A stretch of 64,000 nt of DNA, taken from Delphinus delphis (taxonomy: Eukaryota; Chordata; Mammalia; Artiodactyla; Delphinidae). Position numbers and translations under genes: made by a program. The stretch lies in NCBI RefSeq assembly GCF_949987515.2, contig NC_082689.1:8423501-8487500 (forward strand). The letters are read 5' to 3'. Shown in pieces: positions 44,835 through 55,346 of this stretch (its first letter is position 1; each line of letters starts with the position of its first letter). The notes below the pieces were generated by a model. That model was not told the DNA's origin. It did not search any database and saw only the letters and a list, made by a program, of their open reading frames with translations.

Positions 44835-45430
44835 TGTTATGGGCCGAGTTGTCCCCTGCCCCAGTTCATATGTTGAAATCATAACTCCTAGTACTTTAGA
44901 ACATGAATGTATTTGAAGATGGGGTCTTTACGGAAGTAATAAAATTAAAATGAGGTCATTAGGGTGGGCTCTACTCCACTATGACTGGTGTCCTTATAAG
45001 AAGAGGAATTTGGACACACCTGTGAAGCCTCAGAAGCAACCAGCCCTGCTGACACCGTGATCTCAGACTATGGGCCTCCAGACTGTGAGGAAATAAATTT
45101 CTGTTGTTCAGGTCACTCAGTCTGTGGTACTTCACTTTTTTTTTTTAAGTTAATTAATTAATTAATGTGGCTGCGTCGGGTCTTAGCTGCGGCACTTGGG
45201 ATCTTCCCTGCAGCATGCAGGATCTTTTGTTGCGGCACGCGGGCTCTCTAGCTGAGGCACGCGGGCTCTAGAGTGCATGGACTCAGTTGCCCTGCGGAAT
45301 GTGGGATCTTAGTTCCCTGACCAGGGATCGAACCTGCGTCCCCTGCACTGGAAGGTGGATTCTTTACCACTGGACCACCAGGGAAGTCCCATGTGGTACT
45401 TTGTTATGGCAACACTAGCTGAATAATACA
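44835..45430 (+). mobile_element. MaLR/MLT1-type LTR with 5-bp TSD, carrying a SINE
   Basis: Starts TGTTATGGGCC, ends GAATAATACA, and is flanked by ctatc at 44830-44834 and 45431-45435. Internal text (gttcatatgttgaaatcata, tcattagggtgggctctact, tggtgtccttataagaagag, aaataaatttctgttgttca) is the MLT1/MST LTR pattern with its AATAAA. A SINE occupies 45137-45389. No internal gene is present. Confidence 0.88.
45137..45389 (-). repeat. Long CHR-type SINE inside the MaLR LTR
   Basis: An antisense copy with tggctgcgtcgggtcttagc and accactggaccaccagggaa. The host text tgtggtactt is duplicated at about 45122 and 45391. Confidence 0.92.
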
Positions 45431-45435
45431 CTATC

Positions 45436-46030
45436 AAAATTTAAATTGACCTGGAAATTTCACTTGCAGGAATTTATGCTACAGTTAGAGTGGCCCATGG
45501 GTTCATGAGCACAAACAAGGATATGCAAGCTGTACTGTATGTATCAGTCAAGGTTTAATCAGGAAAACAGAAGCCACTCCAGGTATTTCAAGTAGAAGAG
45601 ATTAATACAGGGAAATGGAGACTTGCAGAAGCATTGGAGGGGTTGGGGGAGGAAAGGACAGGAAGCCGCTGGAAGTGAGGGGATGGCAGGGAACGTGTCA
45701 CCAATGATCCCAGGTGCCAGCAGGACCAAAGCAGGGGTTCCCCAGGAGGACACCTGGAGCTGCTGGAAGCTTTCACTAAGGGTCTCAGCTGCCCACAGCA
45801 CTGAAGTGGGGGTCTTGCAAGGGGGACCCCAGAAGCTAAGGAAAGACACCAGTGATGATTTTTGCTGCTTACCCATAGCTGCTTCTCAAGAGGAATGGCT
45901 TCTACTTCCTTCAGCCTTCTGAATCTGGTGAGGGTGCCCCTCATGGGCAGAATTCAGCCTAGAACATACTGGAAAGGGATTCTGGAAATTCAGAGGAGAT
46001 ATACAAGGGGATAGAGATGATGTTATGTTA
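45436..46030. repeat. Probable old interspersed repeat, unclassified
   Basis: gtatcagtcaaggtttaatc, aggaaaacagaagccactcc, gtatttcaagtagaagagat and taatacagggaaatggagac resemble an ancient mammalian repeat. I cannot name it, and no gene is evident. Confidence 0.35.
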
Positions 46031-46034
46031 CGAT

Positions 46035-46335
46035 GATCCCACATGCCATGGAGCAACTAAACCCGTGCACCACAGCTGCCGAGACTGCGCTCTAGAGCCA
46101 GCGAGCCACAACTACTGAGCCTGCGTGCCACAACTACTGAGCCCACGTGCCACAACTACTGAAGTCCACGCGCTGCAACCACTGAAGTCCGCGCGCCTAG
46201 AGGCCGTGCTCCGCAACAAGAGAAGCCACCGCAATGAGAAGTCCGTGCCCTGCAACAAAGAGTAGCCCCCGCTCGCCGTAACTAGAGAAAGCCTGCGCGC
46301 AGCAAGGAAGACCCAAAGTAGCCAAAAAAAAAAAA
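46035..46335 (+). repeat. Long CHR-type SINE, 5'-truncated
   Basis: Sense copy beginning inside the element (atcccacatgccatggagca) with several ccacaactactgagcc units and an A tail. The tRNA-like head with its boxes is missing. Confidence 0.88.
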
Positions 46336-46685
46336 AATTATCTACTTTTCATCTATTATTGTGGTAAAATGTACCATTTCAACCTTTTTAAAGTGTACAC
46401 TTTACCGGCACTAAGTACAAAGACAATGTTGTGCAACTATCATCACTATCCACCTCCAGGACTTTTTCATCATCCCCAACACACAAATTCTGTGCCCATT
46501 AAACACAAACTCTTCCCTCCCCGCATCCCCTGGTAACCTCTATTCTGCTGTCTCTATGAGTTTGACTAGTCTAGGGTCCTCATATAAGTGGACTCATACA
46601 ATATTTGTCTTTTCTGTGTCTGATTTATTTCACCCAGCATAATGTCTTCAAGTTTCGTCCATGTTGTAGCATGTACTATTCTGTA

Positions 46686-46845
46686 GCAAGTTCATTCCTT
46701 TTTTTGTTTTTTGTTTTTGGCCATGCTGTGCAGCATGTGGGATCTTAGTTCCCCAACCAGGGATCAAACCCGTGCCCCCTGCAATGGAAGCATGGAGTCT
46801 TAACCACTGGACCGCCAGGGAAGTCCTGCAAGTTCATTCCTTTTT
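46686..46845 (-). repeat. Short CHR-type SINE with 18-bp TSD
   Basis: The body (46704-46827) is antisense. gcaagttcattccttttt is duplicated at 46686-46703 and 46828-46845 within the L1. Confidence 0.95.
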
Positions 46846-47375
46846 ATGGCTGAATATTATTCCATTGGACATATACCACATTTTGTTTATCCATTCATCT
46901 TGATGGACATCTGGGCTCTCGCCACCTTTCGGCTATTGTGAATAATGCTGCTATGAACACTGATGAACAAATATCTGTTTGAGTCCCTGCTTTGAATTCT
47001 GTTCAGTGTATTCCTAGAAGTAAATTTGTTGGATCAAATGGTTTCTGAGGAACAGAGAAATGGTCTCCATACCCACAAGTGGGATTGCTGGACATATGGT
47101 AGTTCTATTTTTAATTTTTGAGGAACCTCCATACTGTTCTTCATGGTGGCTGCATCAGTTTACATTCCCACCAGCAGTGCACAAGTGCTGCCTCTTCTCT
47201 ACCTCCTCGCCAACACTTGCTATTTGTTGTTTTTTTGGTAACAGCCATTCTGACAGGTGAGAGGTGATATCTCATGGTGGTCTTGATTCGTCAATTTTTT
47301 TTCTTAAGGAACAACTTCTGGATTTATTTAATCAATTCTACTGCTTTCAAATTCATTAAATTCAACTTTATTTAT

Positions 47376-47582
47376 TTATTTACTTTTTTTGCGGTACGCG
47401 GGCCTTTCACTGTTGTGGCCTCTCCCGTTGCAGAGCACAGGCTCCGGACGCGCAGGCTCAGCGGCCATGGCTCACGGGCCCAGCCGCTCCGCGGCATGTG
47501 GGATCTTCCCGGACTGGGGCACGAACCCGTGTCCCCTGCATTGGCAGGCGGACTCTCAACCACTGCGCCACCAGGGAAGCCC
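47376..47582 (-). repeat. CHR-2-like SINE
   Basis: Near-consensus antisense copy, gcggtacgcgggcctttcac to accactgcgccaccagggaa, after ttta repeats. Confidence 0.95.
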
Positions 47583-47628
47583 AACTTTCATTTTTATTAT
47601 GTCTCTATTGTTTCCTTTTTCTGGCTTT

Positions 47629-47788
47629 GCTTTAGTCTGTTTATTTATTTTTCATTAAAAAAATATTTTTTGGCCACACCATGTGGCTTGTGGGATGTTC
47701 CCCACCAGGGATTGAACCCGGGCCACAGCAGTGAGAGCTCCGAATTCTAACCAACAGGCCACCAGGGAACTCCAGCTTTAGTCTGTTT
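47629..47788 (-). repeat. Short CHR-type SINE with 14-bp TSD
   Basis: The body (47643-47774) is antisense and lacks a few bases near the B box. gctttagtctgttt is duplicated at 47629-47642 and 47775-47788. Confidence 0.92.
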
Positions 47789-48175
47789 TAAAGTTCTTTC
47801 CCTGAAATTTTGAGTTGAAATATTAGTTCAATTATTTGTATTATTTTTTTTCGTAGATAATGAATGCATTTAAAGTTATTAAATTTCACAATGTTCAACT
47901 GCTTTAGGGTCAAGGCCTAACACCTTTGAAGTCATAATGACATAAATTGGTGTTATCTTCACAAACATAAGTATGTGGTAGCCCTGATTTCAAAACAATC
48001 TGCCTTTATAGTTTTCATTTTCTCTTTGGCACACAGTTATTTAAGAAAGAGGCTAGGATTGTTGTCATTGTTCTTGTCATTTGGTTTACTTTTGTGGGTA
48101 ATTTCTGTGGTAAAATTTTCTTGTGCAGAAAGGACGTACGTGCTGAGCATGGTACAGATTTTGATATGAATCTTT

Positions 48176-48940
48176 GATTCAGTCCCACTTCCTTGCTGGC
48201 TGCCAACCAAGGCCTGCTCTCAGCTTCTAGAAGCTGCCCTCACACTTTGTCACTTGGCCACCTCCATCTCCAAGTCAGCTATTGTATGTGGAATCCTTTT
48301 CCTGCTTTGAATCTCTCCAATTTCTCCTGTTGGCAAGAGAAAGTTCTCTGCTTCTAAGGGCTCATGGGATTAGATCGGGCTCACCCAGATAATCTCCCTA
48401 TTTTAAGGTCAACTGTGACATACAGTGCACTGTAGTTATAAGAGTGAAACCTCATCAAATATGAAGGTTCCTGGGAGCAGGTAGGACATCACTGGGGGAT
48501 GCTGAGTGTACTGTGATTCACAATGGCTCATAAGTCTTCATTATAAAAGACACATTTTTATCAGTAACTCTCTATTTTTTTAAGTGCCAAAGAACATAGG
48601 TTCAAATTACATAAAACAAATCTAGTAAGAAATGTTTGACTAGGTCTGGATGTGCTGGGCTGCCTGATTTGAGTCTGACCTTTCAACCAGCAGCTGGTTT
48701 CAGCTAACTGCAGGTGGCAATGGTGTATGGTCAGCTGTTTCCAGACCTGCCTCAAAGTTTTGCAGACCATTTGCATGGGTTCAGTATGGTGGTCAACATG
48801 CAGCTTTTGCAACCTGAGTGCAGATCTGGCAAGTGGGGAGGCTGCACTGTGCCTTTATCCTGGATGAGCAGCGGCATCAGACCAACCCTGAAGGTGACTG
48901 CCCTTGGCTTTTCACTCATGTGAGCCAGCAAATTGCTTTT
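48176..48940. other. Intergenic, old repeat traces only
   Basis: 48190-48420 carries text like a degraded old LTR or DNA repeat (gctgccaaccaaggcctgct, aagggctcatgggattagat, ataatctccctattttaagg). Nothing is recognised to the right of it. Confidence 0.35.
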
Positions 48941-48961
48941 AAAGTTTCAACCAGCGTGAGA

Positions 48962-49172
48962 CTTCCCTGGTGGTCCGGTGGCTAAGCCTCCACACTCACA
49001 ATGCAGGGGGCCTGGGTTCGACCCCTGGTCAGGGAACTAGATCCCATATGCATGCCGCAACTGAAAAGATCCCACATGCCACAAGGAAGGTCCCACACGC
49101 AGCAATGAGGATCCCGCGTGCCACAACCAAGACCCGACGCAGCCAAATAAATAAATTAAAAAAAAAAAAATG
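48962..49172 (+). repeat. CHR-type SINE variant with TSD
   Basis: A sense copy with ctggtggtccggtggctaag, ctgggttcgacccctggtca and a body of repeated gatccca.atgcc units. Flanked by aagtttcaaccagcgtgag and aagtttcaaccagcttgag, a one-mismatch duplication. Confidence 0.9.
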
Positions 49173-49194
49173 AAGTTTCAACCAGCTTGAGCTG

Positions 49195-49755
49195 AATTTT
49201 ATGTCCTTTGCAATCAAACTTATCCTAAGCAAGGCTGGCTATACGTCAGCTTTTATAGCATGCGGATTATTGTATCAGTTGTCTAGGCGAGCTTAGGTAG
49301 TAAACAATTACAAGGACAGCAAACTGTTGCCAGGTATATAAGGCCTTCCTTCTGATCTCAGGAGGCTTCTGAGGGTGCGCGGGCCAAGGCGATTTCTGTC
49401 AAGAGGCTGCACTCATGCTTGGTGGGTAAAACAAGAATCATTCCTCGAGGTGGCCATCTCCCTCCCTCCAAGTCCACCGTGTCTGTCCGAATATTGGCCT
49501 ACGTGTATCTCCTAAACTTTACCCCTCAACTAAGTGATAAACGCTCAGGGTAGAAAGCTTTCTTTACACAGATAAGCTAAAAGAAAAAGATAAACCCCCT
49601 GGAATCCCACTACAAGGAAACAATTCCTATTGTACAGTCTGGCGTGGAGATTTCTGGCATTTTTGAGGCACGCATGGCCTTAGGTACCGCGGATAACTTG
49701 GGCTACAAGTATTCCAAGTTACAGATTTCACGGAACAGCTAATCGTCCCTCCCCT
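49195..49755. other. Intergenic, nothing recognised
   Basis: AT-leaning sequence left of the orphan CpG island, without open frames of note. Confidence 0.4.
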
Positions 49756-49759
49756 CATT

Positions 49760-50480
49760 GTCACGATGTCCAACGTGGTCGGCTGGGGGCGCTCCCCGCC
49801 CTCTCCTGGCATCGCTCTGGCCCCGCGGACGCCTCCAGCCCTCCGGCCCCGCCCCGCGCCCTGGATCTTCGCAGGGCCCCGCCCACGGCCCGCTGCTGTG
49901 GAGCCGGCGCAGAGGGGTCTGCCTGCAGCCGTGCGTCCCTCGCCCCTCTACGGCCGCGTCACGGGCCAGCAGGTAGGTCTCACCGGAAGATGCCGCGCTC
50001 CTCCCCTCCTAACCAGGTCCCCGGGATCTGGTGGATTCCGCCACCACCCACCCCTGCCTCCCCCACCTCCGACGGCAAAGCGCGATTGTCCCCACTAAAG
50101 CCCAGGTGGTTCAGCGATGGCCTCTGGGTCGCGGGTTGGGCTGACCGCCCTCCGACGCCCGCACCCTTTGTCCAGCCTGGGGCGGGAGCAGGAATTCCGG
50201 GCATTCCTGTTAGATTCGGCACCAGAGAAAAGCAAAGCGCGAGGAGATTCCTGAGCGGTCACCTGCGGCTCTGCAGGGTCAGGTAATCCCCGCCGGGGCG
50301 CCCGCCGGAGTCACCTGGCCAACTGTTTAAAACACCTAGACTAGCGCCCGCCCCCGAGCTTCGGATGTAACCGGCCTTGGTTGGGCCCTGGACGCAAGCG
50401 TTTTTCCAAAGTTCCCGGGGGCGGGGAGGGCGGGGGGAGGTTGCTTTTCAGATGAGCAGCGGGGCTGAGCCCCTCCGGAA
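49760..50480. promoter_or_regulatory. Orphan CpG island between NCL and B3GNT7
   Basis: About 0.7 kb of CpG-rich, C/G-dense DNA stands out from AT-rich flanks, 25 kb from the NCL 3' end and 4 kb beyond the B3GNT7 3' end. A good splice-donor string (CAG|GTAGGT) is at 49970-49978 on the + strand. The overlapping open frames are low-complexity Pro/Arg/Ala and not convincing proteins. It could be a noncoding-RNA promoter or an enhancer-type island. Confidence 0.5.
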
Positions 50481-50879
50481 AGGACTGAGCTCCAGGCTCA
50501 CCTGGAAGGTGTAACATTTATTCCGAGATGCAAGTTTTGTATCAGAAATATACGCAAAAATTGCATTCTACTCCATAATGTGTCTGTATTCGTTTTAATA
50601 TAGAAGCAAATGTAAAAGATACTTTTCAGAAAAAGAAACTCCTAACTCCTACAGGTATAAAAATGAACGCGAGGTAAAGATTTATTTTATTCATAAGAGG
50701 ACAAGTGGATGCTATAACTGGTTCACAGGAGACTTGTCAAAAAGTACAAATTTATATGGAGAGAAGGAATTGAATTGCAAACGGAGGCAAAACTGGTTTT
50801 TCCATAGGGGGGAGCGAAGTTGATGGAAGCTCTCGCTTCCTGCGATTTTTTTATTATTATATTTACAATGTATTTCTTA

Positions 50880-51150
50880 AAATTTTTTATTTAAAAAGAT
50901 CTAAAATTGAAGTATAGTTGATTTACAAAGTTGTGTTAGTTTCAGGTGTCCAGCAAAGTGATTTAGTTTTGTGTGTGTGTCTATATATAGATATATTCTT
51001 TTTCAGATTCTTTTCCATTATAGGTTATTACAAGAAATTGAATATACTTCCCTGTGCTGTCCTTGTTGTTTATCTGTTTTATATATAGTAGTGTGTATGT
51101 TAATCCCAAACTCCCAATTTATCCCTCCCCCACTTCCTGTGAGTTTAAAA
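50880..51150 (-). repeat. L1 3'-end fragment
   Basis: Antisense ttgaagtatagttgatttac, gttagtttcaggtgtccagc, attataggttattacaagaa and cttccctgtgctgtcc match the L1 tail. Confidence 0.7.
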
Positions 51151-54094
51151 AAAGGTGCAGAAGAGCTCCAAGATCATGAACTGGGCTAGAAGCAGACAGC
51201 TTGGGGGCTGTGCTTTAAACAGTGCATAGTGTTTCGCTGAAACAGAAAAGTTTTTCTTCACAATATTTGAAAAAACTACCTGGGAAAAAGACTTCTTACA
51301 GTGCTAATACTGCTGGGCTCCCCGAAACCCAAAATACCCAATTTCCAATCACTCATGGGACATCACATTTTTCTACTTTTGGGGCTTTTGGGCAAAACCC
51401 CACAAATACACATGGAAGTTAGTGGGTGAGGGGTTAGGTGCAGAGACCCGAGTTCAAGTAGTGCCTTGTCACATGATACCTGTGGGACCCTACTCTTGGG
51501 AGCCTCCATTGCTTCACTTGACCGTCGTATATAACAGGGTTCCAGAAGCTTCCCTCCCTGCTTCTTAGCTTAGGTGGACAGAGTAAGTCACCTCAGAACA
51601 GGCTTTCTTTGTTAAGGGGAGGTTTCTTTGAGTGGTCTCTTTAGTTATGTAAATGTGGCAAAGAGAGCACCCACTGCCCGGACCTTCTGTGGCCTGACAA
51701 AGCTCCCTCTTCCCAAGGCCCCTAGGAATGCAGGGCTGGTGGCTGGGGAGGAGGGGAAGTGTCTTGCATTTGAAGCTCAGGGCCCTTGGGGAGGAAAGGG
51801 TTTGAGACCCACCTCCCCCCACCCCTACCTGTTCCCCAGGATCTGATTGAGGAGTGACTAAAATTTACTGTCAGGGAAGGCTTGGAAAGTCGCTTCCCAG
51901 GGACAAAGAGAACCTGAGTGCGTTTGTGGGGCTCCCCAGGAGGCTGTGTAGCCGACTGGGAGTCTCGGGACCCAGCACCCCTAGCTTGCTTCTTCTGCTC
52001 TTTGGGGAAGGATGACAGCGCTAGCGAGGGTGATTAAGAGAATCACTCTGTGTCTGAAGCGTGCGCCCCGCTACAGCCTCTGCCAGGAAGATAACGCCTG
52101 AGAGTGCACAGGACTGGGGTGCGGGGGACCGTGTCACCGTGTCACCGTGTTGGGGGAGAGGCAGCAGCTGAAGAAGGCGGCTCAGACTTTCCAGGGAACA
52201 CACTTTGGACTAAGGATGTCCTTGAGGGTCCAGACGATTTAGGAGTGGGTGGGCTCCAAAAGGGAGAGGTAGCATTCTGTAGGGAGGAAAGAGAATTTTC
52301 CCTCTACCCTTCTAGGTTGTGGGTGGAGACTCCTCCCTATAATAAAAGACACATTAACAGGAGAAAAACAAACAGAAGTTAAATAACATGCATACCTCTT
52401 ATATGCACGGAGGATACCCAGGAAAACTCTCCGAAATGGCCCAAGCCACCACCTTCAATACCATTTTCGGCTAAAGACTGAAGAAAGATATTGTGGGGTG
52501 CAACACCAGGACACCCCGCCCAGCTCCTCCCATCTCCAGCACTGCCCACCCGATGCCCCACTTTTCTGCACTTCTGGGCTGCTGCACGTGTTCCCAGCCT
52601 GGACTGTCCTTCCTTCCCCTTCCACCACAGGCGAGCGCCCACTCCTCCTTCAAGATGCAGGTGCTCCCCGCCCTGTGCTGGGGGTCCTGTTACACCAGCC
52701 CCTTCAGGTGGGCTCCCCGCACTTCCTCCCTTCCTTCTGCGGTGCTAACGCGGGCGCCTCACCCCTTTCCCAGCCCTCTCTGCCAGCCCAGCCTGGGCCC
52801 CTGAGGTTTGAAATGGGGTCAGGAACAAGAGTCCCCATGGGGCAGAGCCTGAGGAAGTTCCCATGCTGGGAACTTGCTGCTCCCACTGAGATCTCCCTGT
52901 GCGTGCGGCTCAGCTGGAGAAAGAGCGAGCCCAGAAGAAGGGGTGTGCCGCCAGGGGCCCCCGCCCCGCTCCTCGTACCTCTCTCTCAGGATCGAGTCTG
53001 AACACCCTCCTGCAACCCAGAAGGCCTGAGGTCCCCAGCAGCCTTCCCCTCTCACAGCCCTGTTCCAGCACCTGCAGCCTCACCCACCGCAGCCCCCCGC
53101 ACTGCAGAGGGGCTCCTATCTGCTTCGGCATGCACCCACCTGTCTCCCCTCCACCTGCCCAGCATCCTTCAGGTGGCAGCTGAACACAAAGGCTGCCTCT
53201 GGACCCCCACCTGGGCCTTGGGTCCAGTGGCCCTTCCACCTCCGTTTCCTGGATGTCCCTCCATGGCTCTTGGCTTCGCTGGACTGAGCCCTGGGTAGGC
53301 AGAGACCACAGAGCCCCTCCCTGCTTTCTGCAGCCCCTGGCTTCAGAGGGTGAGGGATGGACAGACAGGGCTAGCGACCTGTACAGTCACAAGGCTCCGC
53401 CTCAGAAGGGCCCTGTGCCCAGTTTAACTCTCTGCTGTGCCGTCGTGAAATTCTTAACATTCTAAGACAGTGCATTACGTTAGGATCTAGCCATTCCTCT
53501 CACTCACCTGGAGGAGAGTCCTAGCGTGGGCATTAATAAGTAAGTGACCCTCTCAGGGCATGTGACCCACTGGGCGCAGGCAGGGAGCTGCTGTCTTGCC
53601 CACTACAGCCCCAGTGCCCCTTCTCCTGCTGGTGGCTGCCCTCGCCAGCCTGGAAGTACGCAGTTTAGGCCGAGGTTCCCTGCACAGTGCGGTCCCGCTC
53701 ACACCAGACTCCACACAGGCACTGTTTCAGTGCCGCTTGTCAACATTACCAAGGCTCCAGGCTGGCTGAAGGAACGTCAGGAAGCCCACCAGGCCCTGCA
53801 CGCCCCCGACCCAACCCCACTCTCTCCAGCACCGGCCTCGGGGTGGCTCTGGCCTGGCGCTCGCTGGGAACACTCTGCGGGTGGCAGGTCTCTCTTGCAC
53901 CCCGCTCCCCACCCAGGGGGCGTCTTTCTTGACTCTGCTTTCATCCTGGCACTCAGCTCCCTCTAAGGTCCTTCAAAGGGTCCTTGTGTACCCACCAGCC
54001 AAGAACAAGGAACGAGCTGTGTCTTCAGAAATCTCCAGCAACCTTGGCCCCAGACAGGCCCTCCGACGGAGATGGCGACAGGAACTTTCACACC
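51151..54094. other. GC-rich intergenic, no gene supported
   Basis: Many overlapping open frames of 60-167 codons occur on both strands at 52.4-54.0 kb because stops are rare in GC-rich DNA. None shows a domain, a family resemblance or a spliced structure. A faint MIR-like trace is near 51435-51520. Confidence 0.45.
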
Positions 54095-54096
54095 AG

Positions 54097-55346
54097 AAAG
54101 AAAATCAGTCCCCTTTTATTGAGAAAATAGAGTCGACCCCTCAATCTTTTCCCAGGTGATTCGATCCTGATACGAGGTGGCATCCTTCTGCAGCCACCCC
54201 CAAGGACCCCTGAACCTGAGTGGGGCGGCTCACGAGGGCCACGCCGTCCCTTCACAGGGGCGAATGCTGGTCTGCTTAGGCCCTGCAGAAGTAGGCGTGC
54301 AGGTTGGGCAGGGTTCTGGAGCGGGGCTGGGACGGGCACGGGGGTGCCGGGGCAGGGTTGTGGCTGTGGGTGGAAGAGTGGCCGAGGCAGGTCGTGTCTT
54401 GCTGAAATGAGGGAAGTGGAGGGAAGAACACCACCTTCTCCCGAGGCCTGGCCCCTTCTCCCTCCAAATTCTTCATAAATAAAACTTCACATTAGTAAAG
54501 GAATGTCCACTTCCAGGGTCGAACCGGCTGGTTTCCGGCTGGGGAGCCAGGCCTCACGGGGCTGCAGGAGGGCCCTCGGCTTGGGCTGGGTGGGCAGCAC
54601 CGTGACTGCTGGGGCCGGAGCACTGCTCTTTGGCCCTGCGTCAGGGGGTGAGGTGGGGCTGCAGCCCATCCAGAGGTTCTGAGAATCGCTGAGGTAGTCA
54701 GAGTGGCCGGTCATGCTTCCAGACAGACGGGAGCCGGAGGGAGCATCACAGGACGCAGCTAGGAGTGAAGCCAACTGGGAGTAGACTGGGCAGCAAACCC
54801 CAGGTAGGTCAGGGGGCGGGGGTGTGCTGAGGGCCTTCTGCGGCTCAGTCTCCAGGAGACCCAGGGGCGTGAGAGGGCCTGTGTGCCTGCACAGGGCTCA
54901 GCTTCTCCTGAAAGGGCTGCCTGGGCCCGTGGGGAGACTGAGGCATTTCACAGGAGAAGGAGAATCTTCTCCGTGAAGGTGAGAGGGCAGCCGCAGACCC
55001 ATCCAGGGGCAGGTCCAGCCCAGGTACCTGAGCACAGGGTTCCTCCAGAGGCCACCAGGGCCTCCCACCGGGTCAGAGGGAGCCAGGCCACAGACCCAGG
55101 TTAGGAGGGCTGCCAGGGGCCAGTGGCCTCGCTTCCCAGAGGACTGTCTCCAGTCTGGGCAGTTCCAAACGTTCCCGGGCCTCAGCTCTGGCTACCTGCA
55201 CCCCACCACACCTGGGGACACCTAAGGCCCACCCCTCCGCCTCCCCGCGGAGACCAAAGGCTGTGCCCTGGCCTCGCACTTGCAGCCTCATGCCTTCCGG
55301 GGCTCGAGGGCACACGCCCTAGCCTACCCTGGCGGCCCGCCCGGTG
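54097..55346 (-). other. B3GNT7: B3GNT7 3' UTR with AATAAA signal
   Basis: Sequence after the stop runs to a minus-strand AATAAA at 54120-54115, with cleavage expected near 54100-54095. That gives a 3' UTR of about 1.25 kb, reasonable for this gene. No earlier minus-strand AATAAA was noticed. The end is predicted, not observed. Confidence 0.6.

Larger units (their letters stand above)
46336..48175 (-). repeat. Antisense L1, decayed, with three SINEs
   Basis: ORF2 3' region read backwards: ctgaatattattccattgga, tattgtgaataatgctgcta, gaggaacctccatactgttc and, after 47.8 kb, gaaattttgagttgaaatat and ttcattttctctttggcaca. SINEs interrupt at 46704, 47376 and 47643. Confidence 0.7.
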
